This document shows, in pieces, positions 51,001 through 60,247 of a stretch of 64,000 bases of DNA (positions are counted from its first letter, which is position 1; each line of letters starts with the position of its first letter). Made by a program: the position numbers and the translations under genes. This stretch comes from Muribaculaceae bacterium (GTDB taxonomy: Bacteria; Bacteroidota; Bacteroidia; Bacteroidales; Muribaculaceae): assembly GCA_017940245.1 (NCBI GenBank), contig JAGAYZ010000015.1, positions 1 through 64,000 of the forward strand. The letters run 5' to 3'. The notes beneath the pieces are model-generated. The model was not told where the DNA came from, searched no databases, and worked only from the letters and a program-made list of their open reading frames with translations.

Positions 51001-51073
51001 CACGCCATTACAAAAAATGAAGGCGTTTACCACCGCCGCTGTATTCGTTAATTGTAAAAATTGATATATCAAA

Positions 51074-51328
51074 ATGAAGAAAGATTTGCATCCCAGCAAC
51101 TATCGCGAAGTTGCTTTCAAGGACATGTCGAACGACGAGGTGTTCATCATCCGTTCAACGGTCAACAGCAAGGAGACCATCGACATTGACGGCACCACTT
51201 ATCCTCTGGTAAAGCTTGAAATTACCAGTTCGTCGCACCCCTTCTTCACCGGCAAGCAGAAGCTGGTTGACACCGCTGGTCGCGTGGACAAGTTCCTGCA
51301 GCGCTACGGCGATCGCAAGAAGAAATAA
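51074..51328 (+). CDS. rpmE2: 50S ribosomal protein L31 type B
   Basis: An 84-residue basic protein of the large ribosomal subunit. It begins [19 protein letters not shown] and contains [20 protein letters not shown], the L31 signature. It has no cysteine, so it is the zinc-free C-minus (type B) form. Many bacteria exchange this for a zinc-binding form when zinc is short, but in this group it is often the only copy. It has its own promoter and a strong terminator. Confidence 0.95.
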   Translation: MKKDLHPSNYREVAFKDMSNDEVFIIRSTVNSKETIDIDGTTYPLVKLEITSSSHPFFTGKQKLVDTAGRVDKFLQRYGDRKKK

Positions 51329-51344
51329 TAGATTTACGCTCTAT

Positions 51345-51388
51345 AAAATGCCGCGCATCCCTCAATATGGTGATGCGCGGCATTTTTG
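51345..51388 (+). terminator. terminator of rpmE2
   Basis: A perfect 15-bp stem (51345-51359 with 51372-51386) with a 12-base loop, ending in a T-tract. Confidence 0.9.
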
Positions 51389-51410
51389 CTTTTTATAGTA
51401 GCAACCATGA

Positions 51411-52034
51411 TCAGATAACGATGTCATTTTCCGACTTGTCGGTCGCCTCTTCTGCAGGCTGGACTGCCGTCTCGCCCATCTGCTCACGGCTGGCCTCATG
51501 ACGCAAACGACGTTCGGCCAGATACTCTTGCATACTTGTGAAATTGAACAGCAATAGCGACACGCCAGTGAGCAGGGCTACCAGTGCAGCATTATCACGC
51601 ACGCCGGCCAACGCCAGCACAGCCACACCCGAGGCCAGCACCACTATGGGCGCAAACAGGTACCACCCTTTCACACTCAATGTGCGCCATGAGAGCATCA
51701 GATAAATGATGTGGAACAACCCCAAGATCACCATGAGCACACCCAGCAGCAGTGTAATCACATTCTCAAATAAATAAGGCTTGACTATCATTATCACACC
51801 AAAGCACATTCCTCCCACTGCCGGCAGAATGCCCAGCATGTCGGACTGTGACCGCACTTCGGCTTTGCGCAACGCCACCGCCACGAGATAAGCCATCGAC
51901 GGCAACAAAAAGAGCACGCCTATCACCACTGCCACCCATTGCAGCACATCGGGTATCGTATAGAAAATAATCAACAAGATGCCCACAAGCATGAGCAACA
52001 CATTAGTCAATAGATGAATACTGATTCTTTTCAT
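51411..52034 (-). CDS. DUF308/HdeD-like membrane protein
   Basis: A 207-residue integral membrane protein with six hydrophobic segments (about 8-26, 32-52, 66-86, 90-112, 120-142, 145-165), arranged as three similar pairs, as in the HdeD/DUF308 family. The C-terminal 40 residues are charged and cytosolic. HdeD is linked to acid resistance in E. coli, but Bacteroidetes relatives have no known role. It is monocistronic and divergent from the lipid kinase gene; a minus-strand TAATTTCG (52064-52071) is a possible -7 box. Function unknown. Confidence 0.75.
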   Translation of the reverse strand: MKRISIHLLTNVLLMLVGILLIIFYTIPDVLQWVAVVIGVLFLLPSMAYLVAVALRKAEVRSQSDMLGILPAVGGMCFGVIMIVKPYLFENVITLLLGVLMVILGLFHIIYLMLSWRTLSVKGWYLFAPIVVLASGVAVLALAGVRDNAALVALLTGVSLLLFNFTSMQEYLAERRLRHEASREQMGETAVQPAEEATDKSENDIVI

Positions 52035-52063
52035 TTTACTGGTTTTAATGTTCTATCTGGCTA

Positions 52064-52071
52064 CGAAATTA
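52064..52071 (-). promoter_or_regulatory. possible -7 box of the DUF308 gene
   Basis: Minus-strand TAATTTCG, one mismatch to consensus, 30 nt before the start codon. No clear -33 box. Confidence 0.4.
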
Positions 52072-52113
52072 GTATTTTTGCGCCAAAACCGCAAGTTTAT
52101 CACTGAAAATTTG

Positions 52114-52121
52114 TAACTTTG
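52114..52121 (+). promoter_or_regulatory. -7 box immediately before the lipid kinase start
   Basis: TAACTTTG followed by C, ending eight bases before the ATG at 52129, so a transcript from it would be nearly leaderless. A second match, TATTTTTG (52073-52080), would instead give a leader of about 40 nt. The sequence does not choose between them. Confidence 0.45.
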
Positions 52122-52128
52122 CACTCAT

Positions 52129-53028
52129 ATGGAAAACAAGCGACAACTCATGGCTATCGTCAATCCCATCTCGGGCACTGGCGGCAAAGGACGAATACCA
52201 GGTCTAATCGAACAGACTATCGACAAGTCACGTTTCGACATTGAAATCCGGTTCACGCAAGCGCCGGGACATGCCACCGAACTGGCTCGCGAAGCTATAG
52301 AAAATGAACTCTATGGCGTGCTGGCTGTGGGAGGCGATGGAACTGTCAACGAAGTGGCTACAGCACTGCGCGACACCACTACCCCGCTGGGTGTGATTCC
52401 ATGCGGCTCTGGAAATGGCCTGGCTCGCCACCTGCACATCCCCATGAACACAGAACAAGCATTGCGCGTTATCAACAACGACATCATAGAAGCGGTCGAT
52501 TACGGAACGGTCAACGACCGTCCCTTCTTCTGCACCTGCGGTGTGGGCTTTGACGCACAAGTGAGTTATAAATTTGCCAACGAAGACACGCGTGGACTCA
52601 TCACCTATGTGCGAACGACTATCAACCAGTACTTTCACTACAAAGCGCAAGACTACATCATCACCATCGATGGCCAGCAACTGCACGAGCACGCCTTCGT
52701 CATTGCATGCTGCAACGCCGCACAATATGGCAACAACGCCTATGTAGCACCACGGGCATCGATGAAAGACGGGAAAATAGACATGACCATCATCCACAGT
52801 TTCAACTTGGGCGAGGCCGCCTTGCTGGGTGCTCGTTTGTTCACCAGCAGCATAGACCGTGACCGCCACGTGAGCATATTTCGGGGCCACGACATACACA
52901 TCGAGCGAGAGCAAGAAGATGTAATGCACCTCGATGGCGAACCGCTCATGATGCCTGCCGATTTGCACATCCTGTGTCATCCTGCCGCATTGCGCGTGTT
53001 TGTACCCACAGCCGGCAAAGACATCTAA
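52129..53028 (+). CDS. diacylglycerol/lipid kinase family protein
   Basis: A 299-residue cytoplasmic kinase of the YegS/DgkB/sphingosine-kinase fold. The nucleotide-binding signature VGGDGTVNEV (near 66) and PCGSGNGLARHL (near 90) are plain, and the N-terminus AIVNPISGTGG is typical. Lipid kinases of this kind phosphorylate diacylglycerol or, in Bacteroidetes that make sphingolipids, perhaps a sphingoid base; the substrate cannot be read here. It is monocistronic, with a possible near-leaderless promoter and a terminator after the stop. Confidence 0.85.
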   Translation: MENKRQLMAIVNPISGTGGKGRIPGLIEQTIDKSRFDIEIRFTQAPGHATELAREAIENELYGVLAVGGDGTVNEVATALRDTTTPLGVIPCGSGNGLARHLHIPMNTEQALRVINNDIIEAVDYGTVNDRPFFCTCGVGFDAQVSYKFANEDTRGLITYVRTTINQYFHYKAQDYIITIDGQQLHEHAFVIACCNAAQYGNNAYVAPRASMKDGKIDMTIIHSFNLGEAALLGARLFTSSIDRDRHVSIFRGHDIHIEREQEDVMHLDGEPLMMPADLHILCHPAALRVFVPTAGKDI

Positions 53029-53054
53029 GCCATTTCATGTAAAACGACCCTACG

Positions 53055-53092
53055 GCCTCCCTAGATATTCAGTTTTCTAGAGAGGCATTTTA
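53055..53092 (+). terminator. terminator of the lipid kinase gene
   Basis: An eleven-pair stem with one C/A mismatch (53055-53065 with 53076-53086), ten-base loop, then ATTTTAT. The rest of the spacer to 53297 is AT-rich with no gene; a loose -7-like sequence (near 53188) may serve the debranching enzyme gene. Confidence 0.65.
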
Positions 53093-53297
53093 TGTTGTGG
53101 GCAATAGTACATATAATTGCTAGCCTTAAAAACAAGTAATCCCACCTTGAATGAGCATTTTTGAATTATTTTATCATTTTTACACGCTAAAATTTGCTTA
53201 TATTATAAATAATGTGTAAATTCGTAAGTTGATTTTAGATCATCTCTGCCATGGAGTGACCGAACACCTACTTGAACATTAATATAACCAGAGATAA

Positions 53298-55253
53298 ATG
53301 AGTTATTTAAAATTTGATAAGACACTGATGATTAACCTGGAGCACTCCCTCACCAAGGAAATGCTCCGCACAAACCAGTCAGGGGCATACCATTGCACCA
53401 CCATCGTGGGCTGCAACACCCGCAAGCAACACGGACTGCTCGTCATCCCAGTTCCAGAACTTGATGATAATAACCATGTTTTGCTTTCGTCGCTAGATGA
53501 GACCGTCATTCAGCATGGAGCACCATTCAACCTGGGATTGCACCGCTATAGTGGCAACTGCTACAGTCCTAACGGGCACAAATATATCCGCGAATACGAC
53601 TGCGAACGCGTGCCTACTACCACCTATCGAGTGGGAGGCGTGATTCTGAAAAAGGAGATAATCTTCATCACACACGAGAACCGCATCCTCATCCGCTACA
53701 CGCTTGTGGAAGCTCACTCGCGCACCACATTGCAATTTAGGCCATTCCTGGCATTCCGCAATGCCAACGACCTGTGTGTGGAAAACAACGTGGCCAGTCG
53801 CGACTACACTGAGGTGCACAACGGAATCGCCACTTGCATGTACGACGGATACCCCACCCTGTACATGCAGATGAACCACAAGCCAGAATTCATCTTCGAC
53901 CCGCACTGGTACAAAAACATCGAGTATATCAAGGACCAAGAGCGAGGCATCCCTTACACCGAGGACCTATATGTGCCCGGTTATTTCCAGATTGACATCA
54001 AGAAGGGCGAAAGCATCATCTTCTCTGCCGGTGTAGAAGAAGTGAACACGCGCAATCTCACCAAGATGTATGAAGATGAAATCAAGCCGCGCACTCCTCG
54101 CACAAGTTTCTATAACTGCATGAAAAACAGTGCCAAGCAATTTTATATCACAAATGCCGATGGCTGTTACCTGCTTGCCGGTTATCCGTGGTTTAAGATT
54201 CGGGCACGCGACGAGTTTATCGCCCTGCCGGGCTGCACGCTCTCGGTTCACCACAAACAAGACTTTGAGGCCATCATGGACACTGCCAGCCAGGCACTCA
54301 GCCGCTGGATGAACGATGGCACGCTCGACCGCCACTTGAAAGGACTAGACTTGCCCGACGTGCCACTATGGGCCATATGGGCCATTCAGCGATATGCGCA
54401 CGACCAGAGCAATGAAGCCGCGCGCGAACGCTATGGTGCATTGATGGCCCAGATTCTGGACTTTATCATCGACGGCAAGCATCCGAATCTGAAGGTAGAA
54501 CCCAGTGGACTGGTAAGCAGCGATGGCACCTTGCGTCCCATCTCGTGGATGAACTCTACCCATGCCGATGGCCGCCCACTCATCCCACGCACTGGTCTGC
54601 TAGTGGAATTCAACGCATTGTGGTATAATGCGCTCATGTTTGCACAAGAGATTTTTGAGAATATTGAGGACATGGCCACTCGCCTTAACAGGTGGCGCGA
54701 TGTGAGCGACAAGGCAAAGATATCGTTTGTGCCCACATTCCTTAACGACCATGGATATCTTTATGACTATGTGAACGGGGCATATACCGAGCTGAGCGTG
54801 CGCCCTAACATGATTATTGCGACCGGCGTTGATTATTCGCCACTTGATCGCCGCCAGCGCAAGAGCATCCTGGACGTTGTCACTCGCGAACTGCTCACGC
54901 CCAAAGGATTGCGCACACTCAGTCCTAACAGCTATGGCTACAACCCGTGGTACCTGGGCAACCCCGAAGAACGCCAACGCGCCTACTACACAGGGTCGGC
55001 CCGGCCCTGGCTTATGGATTTCTATAGCAAAACCTACATTCGCGTGTTCGGCATAGGCAGTATATCTTTTATCGAGCGCATGATGATTGGTTTTGAAGAC
55101 GAGATGAAAGAGGGTTGCATCGGTTCACTCAGTGAACTATACGATGGGAACCCGCCATTTATTGGCCGTGGCGCAGTGAGTTTTGCTCCCAACGTGGGCG
55201 GCATACTGCGTGTGCTGCGACTTTTCAAGAACCTGCACATCATCGACATGTAG
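53298..55253 (+). CDS. glycogen debranching enzyme family protein
   Basis: A 651-residue protein with the bacterial GDE layout: an N-terminal beta-rich domain (GAYHCTTIVGCNTRKQHGLLV, about 20-260), then an (alpha/alpha)6 catalytic domain with GYPWFKIRARDEFIALPG near 300, SWMNSTHADGRPLIPRTG near 420 and SYGYNPWYLG near 550. The family removes alpha-1,6 branches from glycogen. The usual WFGRD reads WFKIRARDE here, keeping the Asp. It leads an operon-like set with the GT4 and GH57 genes. No signal peptide, so cytoplasmic. Confidence 0.85.
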   Translation: MSYLKFDKTLMINLEHSLTKEMLRTNQSGAYHCTTIVGCNTRKQHGLLVIPVPELDDNNHVLLSSLDETVIQHGAPFNLGLHRYSGNCYSPNGHKYIREYDCERVPTTTYRVGGVILKKEIIFITHENRILIRYTLVEAHSRTTLQFRPFLAFRNANDLCVENNVASRDYTEVHNGIATCMYDGYPTLYMQMNHKPEFIFDPHWYKNIEYIKDQERGIPYTEDLYVPGYFQIDIKKGESIIFSAGVEEVNTRNLTKMYEDEIKPRTPRTSFYNCMKNSAKQFYITNADGCYLLAGYPWFKIRARDEFIALPGCTLSVHHKQDFEAIMDTASQALSRWMNDGTLDRHLKGLDLPDVPLWAIWAIQRYAHDQSNEAARERYGALMAQILDFIIDGKHPNLKVEPSGLVSSDGTLRPISWMNSTHADGRPLIPRTGLLVEFNALWYNALMFAQEIFENIEDMATRLNRWRDVSDKAKISFVPTFLNDHGYLYDYVNGAYTELSVRPNMIIATGVDYSPLDRRQRKSILDVVTRELLTPKGLRTLSPNSYGYNPWYLGNPEERQRAYYTGSARPWLMDFYSKTYIRVFGIGSISFIERMMIGFEDEMKEGCIGSLSELYDGNPPFIGRGAVSFAPNVGGILRVLRLFKNLHIIDM

Positions 55254-55308
55254 TGTGCTGCGCTCACACATTTATACACTAATTGAGAAAATTAAATTAT
55301 CACGCTAT

Positions 55309-56568
55309 ATGAAAGCATTAATGTTCGGTTGGGAATTTCCGCCACACATTTTGGGCGGACTGGGAACAGCCAGTTTCGGACTCACTAAAGGTATGGCCGA
55401 AAATGGTGACATTGATATCACTTTCGTCATACCCAAGCCGCAGGGCGATGAGCCTAAAGACTTTGCGCGCATCATCGGCGCCAACTCCACTCCAGTAGCG
55501 TGGCGCGATGTGACCTGGGACCATGTGCAATCACGCATCGGTCATGTGATGGACCCGCAACTGTACTTCAACTTGCGCGACCACATCTATGCCGATTTCA
55601 ACTATATCGGCGTGAACGACCTGGGCTGCATTGAGTTTTCAGGCCGTTACCCCGACAACCTGCTGGAAGAAATCAACAACTACTCCATCGTGGCCGGAGT
55701 GATTGCCCGCACCGTGGACTTTGATGTGATTCACTCACACGACTGGCTTACCTATCCAGCCGGGATTCACGCCAAGCAGGTTACCGGAAAACCCTTCGTG
55801 ATTCACGTTCACGCTACCGACTTCGACCGCAGTCGCGGAAATGTAAATCCCACAGTATTCAGCATTGAGAAAGATGGCATGAACCATGCCGATCACATTA
55901 TTACCGTGAGCAACCTCACGCGCCGCACTGTGATTGAAAAATATGGCATACACCCCGATAAAGTCACTACCGTGCACAATGCCGTTGAACCACTAAGCGA
56001 CGAACTGCTCAACGTTGAGATTCCACCCGGCAAACACAACAAGGTAGTTACTTTCCTGGGGCGAATCACCATGCAAAAGGGGCCGGAATACTTTGTAGAA
56101 GCGGCCGCACAAGTGCTGCAAAAGGTTGACAACGTGCAGTTTGTAATGGCAGGTGGTGGCGACATGATGGAAAAAATGATTCGCCTGGCCGCACGACGGC
56201 ATATTGCCGACCGTTTCCACTTTGCCGGTTTCTTAAGAGGAAAAGAGGTCTATGAACTGCTCAAAGCCAGTGATGTGTATATCATGCCTTCGGTGAGCGA
56301 ACCATTCGGCATTTCGCCGCTTGAGGCTATGCAGATGGGCACACCATCCATCATCTCCAAGCAGAGCGGTTGTGCCGAAATTTTAGACAACGTCATCAAG
56401 GTGGATTACTGGGATATCAATGCCATGGCCGATGCCATCTACTCGATTATCACTTACCCCGCCATGTATCGCGAACTGCGTGAAAACGGTTTGAAAGAAG
56501 TAGATGGGATAAGATGGAAAAAGGCAGGGGCTAAAGTCATCGACATCTACCGCAATTTAATTCATTAA
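55309..56568 (+). CDS. GT4 glycosyltransferase, glycogen-synthase-like
   Basis: A 419-residue cytoplasmic enzyme with a GT-B fold. The N-terminus (MKALMFGWEFPPHILGGLGT) has the KxGGL-type loop of starch and glycogen synthases. The C-terminal half carries FLGRITMQKGPEYFVEA and the E-x7-E motif in SEPFGISPLEAMQMGTPS (near 349). The open frame extends to 55183 inside the debranching gene; I choose the ATG at 55309, which opens the conserved sequence. With its neighbours it probably builds or extends an alpha-1,4-glucan; the donor (ADP- or UDP-glucose) is not decided. Confidence 0.85.
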   Translation: MKALMFGWEFPPHILGGLGTASFGLTKGMAENGDIDITFVIPKPQGDEPKDFARIIGANSTPVAWRDVTWDHVQSRIGHVMDPQLYFNLRDHIYADFNYIGVNDLGCIEFSGRYPDNLLEEINNYSIVAGVIARTVDFDVIHSHDWLTYPAGIHAKQVTGKPFVIHVHATDFDRSRGNVNPTVFSIEKDGMNHADHIITVSNLTRRTVIEKYGIHPDKVTTVHNAVEPLSDELLNVEIPPGKHNKVVTFLGRITMQKGPEYFVEAAAQVLQKVDNVQFVMAGGGDMMEKMIRLAARRHIADRFHFAGFLRGKEVYELLKASDVYIMPSVSEPFGISPLEAMQMGTPSIISKQSGCAEILDNVIKVDYWDINAMADAIYSIITYPAMYRELRENGLKEVDGIRWKKAGAKVIDIYRNLIH

Positions 56569-56616
56569 CAAGCTAACACCTGGAGACAGAACCTCTCCTT
56601 AAAATATAACCACATT

Positions 56617-58062
56617 ATGAAAGCAATTTGTTTTTATTTTCAGATACACCAGCCGTTCCGCCTGAAGAATTACCGTTTCTTTGACATCGGCAACGACCAT
56701 TACTACTATGACGACTTTGCCAACGACGACATCATCACTCGTATCGCACACCGGTCTTATCTTCCCGCATGCGAAACGCTCATGGAGATGATTCGCGAGT
56801 ATGGCAAGAAATTCAAGGTGGCTTTCTCAATCAGTGGAACAGCACTGGAACAGCTTGAGCAGTATGTGCCCGAGTTTATCGATGCCATGAAAGAATTGAC
56901 CGACACGGGCTGTGTGGAAATGCTCAGTGAAACCTACGCCCACTCGCTGGCTTCGCTACAGAATCCAGAGGAATTTAGCCGGCAAGTCAAAGCCCACGAT
57001 GCAAAAATTGAACAGTTATTCGGCCTAAAACCGAAGGTGTTTCGCAACACCGAGTTGATCTATGACGATGACATTGCCAGTATGGTTTATGCCATGGGGT
57101 TCAAGGGGGCTATTACCGATGGCGCACGTCACATTCTGGGGTGGAAGTCGCCCAACTACGTTTACAGTTCGGCATCTGCACCCAAGCTTAAGCTCCTACT
57201 TAAAAACGACAAGATGAGCGACGACATCGCGTTTCGTTTCAGCAACACCGACTGGGCTTCCTACCCGCTCACTGCCGACAAGTTCATCGACTGGATTAAC
57301 CAGTTGCCACAAGAAGAACAAATTGTAAACCTGTTCATGAACTTTGAGACACTGGGAGAACTGCAACCGCGCGAGAGCGGCATCTTTGAATTCATGAAAG
57401 CCCTGCCCCGCTTTGCCGCAGAACACGACATCCAGTTCTGGACACCCAGCGAAACAATTAAGGCACTCAAGCCTGTAGGAGAATTAGCCGTTCCCTACCC
57501 CATGTCGTGGGCCGATGAAGCACGCGACACGAGCGCATGGCTAGGCAATGTGCTACAGCAAGAAGCTGTGGAGAAGCTATATTCCATAGCCGAGCGTGTG
57601 CACATGTGTCAGGACAAACGCATCTTGCAAGACTGGAACTATCTGCAGGCCAGCGACCACTTCTTCTACATGAGCACCAAGCACAGCAGCGACGGCAATG
57701 TGCACTCTCACTATAGCCCATACGCGTCGCCCTACACTGCTTTCACTAATTACATGAATGTGCTGAGCGACTTCATGACTCGAGTGGAGCAACAGTTCCC
57801 CACCGACATCGACAACGAAGAGTTGAATGCGCTGCTCCTCACCATCAACAACCAGGAGGCAGAAATCAGCCAGCTAAAACGTGAAGTAGAGATGATGCGC
57901 AACAACATCACCAAAGATTTAACGGGTGATTTCATTCCTGATGAAGATGTAAAATCCGAGCAACACGAAGAAGAGAAGAAGGAGCCGCAAAAGAAAACGG
58001 CCAAGAAAGCTGCTAGTAAAAAAGCGACAACCACTCCTAAAAAGAAAGTCGCTAAAGAATAA
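56617..58062 (+). CDS. GH57 family alpha-glucan hydrolase or transferase with Lys-rich tail
   Basis: A 481-residue cytoplasmic enzyme. The GH57 motifs are visible: HQP at 11-13, the nucleophile in FRNTELIYDD (Glu146), and NFETLGELQPRES later in the barrel. Members act as alpha-amylases, 4-alpha-glucanotransferases or branching enzymes. An unusual C-terminal tail (about residues 445-481) is made almost wholly of Lys, Ala, Thr and Pro (KKTAKKAASKKATTTPKKK), like histone H1. Such tails bind nucleic acids or anionic surfaces. It follows the GT4 gene by 48 nt. A perfect 15-bp terminator follows. Confidence 0.85.
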   Translation: MKAICFYFQIHQPFRLKNYRFFDIGNDHYYYDDFANDDIITRIAHRSYLPACETLMEMIREYGKKFKVAFSISGTALEQLEQYVPEFIDAMKELTDTGCVEMLSETYAHSLASLQNPEEFSRQVKAHDAKIEQLFGLKPKVFRNTELIYDDDIASMVYAMGFKGAITDGARHILGWKSPNYVYSSASAPKLKLLLKNDKMSDDIAFRFSNTDWASYPLTADKFIDWINQLPQEEQIVNLFMNFETLGELQPRESGIFEFMKALPRFAAEHDIQFWTPSETIKALKPVGELAVPYPMSWADEARDTSAWLGNVLQQEAVEKLYSIAERVHMCQDKRILQDWNYLQASDHFFYMSTKHSSDGNVHSHYSPYASPYTAFTNYMNVLSDFMTRVEQQFPTDIDNEELNALLLTINNQEAEISQLKREVEMMRNNITKDLTGDFIPDEDVKSEQHEEEKKEPQKKTAKKAASKKATTTPKKKVAKE

Positions 58063-58080
58063 TTCCAATTTTATAAATCA

Positions 58081-58131
58081 ATCATCGCACGCATCGAAAA
58101 TTTACTGCCAGATGCGTGCGATGATTTTTTC
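58081..58131 (+). terminator. terminator of the alpha-glucan gene set
   Basis: A perfect 15-bp stem (58081-58095 with 58111-58125), 15-base loop, then TTTTTT. The minus-strand T-tract is weak, so it mainly stops rightward transcripts. Confidence 0.9.
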
Positions 58132-58141
58132 ATAGTTCGAT

Positions 58142-59305
58142 TCAAAGACTCAGCACTGGCACCATGCGCTGCAATGCCTCAATCATGCGAGCTCGGGGCA
58201 TTGCAATATTCAAGCGAATGAACCCTTCGCCGGCGGCTCCATACATAGTGCCGGCATTAACTGCTACTCGTGCCGATTCCAACAGCCGCCTGGTTATCTC
58301 GTCACTACTCACGCCCAGAGCAGAAATGTCTACCCACACAAGATAAGTGCCCTCGAGGCGTGTGACAGGCAAATGCGCAAGGTTTTTTGCAAAAAAGTGG
58401 GTCAATGTCTCATAATTGCCCCACAAATATTGATTCAATTCACCAAGCCACTGTTCACCTTCGGCTGAATAAGCAGCCTGCACTGCTTCCACTCCAAATG
58501 GGTTCACATCACACACCTCATTGACATTGATGGCATGGTCAATCGCTTCGCGCCACCGGGCATTGTTGGTAATAATATTGGCAATCTGTAATCCTGCGGT
58601 GTTAAAAGATTTGCTGGGAGAATTACAAGTAATGACTCCATCCTGCATTTCAGGTGAAACGCTTGCCATCGGTGTAAATTGATTTCCAGGCATTACCAAC
58701 TCACAATGAATCTCATCACTGATAATGATTACATGGTGCTTGCGACAAATTTGCCCAACCTGTTCAAGCTCGGTTGCCGACCACACACGCCCGGCCGGGT
58801 TGTGGGGGTTGCACATGAGCAGAACTTTTGTGGCCGGGTCGGAGGCTCTACGTTCAAGATCATCATAATCAATCTTGTATGTACCATCAACATAGACAAG
58901 TGGAGACTCACTGGTCACGCACCCATTATTACGAATAGATGAAAAGAAACAGTTATACACAGGTGTCATGACCAGCACTTTCTCTTCGGGCCTGACAAGA
59001 GCTTTGATGACGGCAGAAATAGCCGGAACCACGCCACTTGTATATTGAATCCACTCACGTTCAATGTGCCAGTGGTGTTTCAACCCAAACCAATTGATGA
59101 CCGAGTCATAATACGATTCAGGTACCGACACATAGCCAAACACTCCATGCTCAACTCGCCGCCGCAGAGCCTCGATAACGCAAGGAGCCGTGCGGAAATC
59201 CATATCGGCGACCCACATGGCTATCACGTCTTTGCCACCGGCATGATCCCACTTATAGGCATTAGTGCCGTGGCGATCAATCAACAAGTCGAACTGCTCC
59301 ATCAT
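58142..59305 (-). CDS. MalY/PatB-family PLP-dependent C-S lyase or aminotransferase
   Basis: A cytoplasmic fold-type I PLP enzyme of about 387 residues. The MalY/PatB pattern is clear: MWVADMDFRTAPCVIEAL near 31, the LMCNPHNPAGRVW loop near 164, and the PLP Lys in NSPSKSFNTAGLQ near 224. These enzymes act as cystathionine beta-lyases or related C-S lyases and aminotransferases. The frame reads back to 59335, overlapping the DUF3737 stop; I prefer Met at 59305 or 59302 (MMEQFDLLIDRHG), five bases after that gene. The two are likely co-transcribed. Confidence 0.85.
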   Translation of the reverse strand: MMEQFDLLIDRHGTNAYKWDHAGGKDVIAMWVADMDFRTAPCVIEALRRRVEHGVFGYVSVPESYYDSVINWFGLKHHWHIEREWIQYTSGVVPAISAVIKALVRPEEKVLVMTPVYNCFFSSIRNNGCVTSESPLVYVDGTYKIDYDDLERRASDPATKVLLMCNPHNPAGRVWSATELEQVGQICRKHHVIIISDEIHCELVMPGNQFTPMASVSPEMQDGVITCNSPSKSFNTAGLQIANIITNNARWREAIDHAINVNEVCDVNPFGVEAVQAAYSAEGEQWLGELNQYLWGNYETLTHFFAKNLAHLPVTRLEGTYLVWVDISALGVSSDEITRRLLESARVAVNAGTMYGAAGEGFIRLNIAMPRARMIEALQRMVPVLSL

Positions 59306-59309
59306 TGCA

Positions 59310-60158
59310 CTATTTCTTGCGAGCCTCGATGACACAATCGGCAGGACCCTTGATATTCTCGTCTATAATAATTTCACCGATTGAATCGGCCACGATGTGC
59401 CCTGTAGCTGGATTTTTCACGCTGCGGATGTGCCCCCTAATGTCGGCTTCCACACTCGAGTATTCAAATGCCAAGTCGCAATCGTCGCCAAACGTGCAGT
59501 TCTCAAGCACCAAGTCATGAGCATAGCACAAGGGTTGCTGGCCAGTGATGTGACAATTAATCAGGTGAAGATGATGAGAATGCCACCCGATAAATTCACC
59601 ATTGAGTTCAGAATCTATAATCGTCACGTTCTCAGTCTCCCAAAATGCATCCTTTGTCACAATCTTTGCATTACGCACCACCACATTCTTTGCATACTGG
59701 AACACATATTTGCTGTTACTTACCAGACCATCAGCCTCAATGTTGCTGCTGAACATGAACGGATAGGTGCCGTCGTGAAGGGTTACATGACGGAGTTTCA
59801 AGCCATCTACACGCCAGAACGTTTCATCGGCATCATTGATGACCACATTCTCAAGTGATACATTCTTCATCTCTCGGAAGAACTTTGGCCCATCAATTGT
59901 GCAGTCACGCATCACCATGTCATCGCTATACCATATTGCAGAGCGGGAACCGGGAGCAAAATAGCAGTTGGTTATGAGCGACCCTTTCACATGCCAGAAT
60001 GGGTATTTCCCGATAAAACGACAGTTGTCGGCTTCGATATCACTACATTCTTTTATACCCGACTCCCCTTCTGTGATAGTGACGTTTTCCAGACGGACTC
60101 CATGACTCTCAAATAAAGGACGTTCACCTCCAAACTCCTGATCTTTTATTATTTTCAT
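59310..60158 (-). CDS. DUF3737 family beta-helix protein
   Basis: A 282-residue protein made of many short strands with regularly spaced Asn, Asp and Cys (for example CSDIEADNCRFIGKYPFW), as in the right-handed beta-helix of DUF3737. It has no signal peptide. No enzymatic activity is established for the family. It lies just before the MalY/PatB-type gene and 90 nt after the MATE gene; a -7 box (60191-60198) suggests its own promoter. The family call is confident; the function is unknown. Confidence 0.82.
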   Translation of the reverse strand: MKIIKDQEFGGERPLFESHGVRLENVTITEGESGIKECSDIEADNCRFIGKYPFWHVKGSLITNCYFAPGSRSAIWYSDDMVMRDCTIDGPKFFREMKNVSLENVVINDADETFWRVDGLKLRHVTLHDGTYPFMFSSNIEADGLVSNSKYVFQYAKNVVVRNAKIVTKDAFWETENVTIIDSELNGEFIGWHSHHLHLINCHITGQQPLCYAHDLVLENCTFGDDCDLAFEYSSVEADIRGHIRSVKNPATGHIVADSIGEIIIDENIKGPADCVIEARKK

Positions 60159-60190
60159 TCTCCTATAATATTTAATGGTTAATTATACTG

Positions 60191-60198
60191 CAAAATTA
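60191..60198 (-). promoter_or_regulatory. -7 box of the DUF3737 gene
   Basis: Minus-strand TAATTTTG followed by C, 33 nt before the start codon. No ideal -33 box. Confidence 0.5.
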
Positions 60199-60247
60199 GT
60201 TATTTCATCTTACTGATGTTGATTGAAATTTACTGAATTTTCTACCA

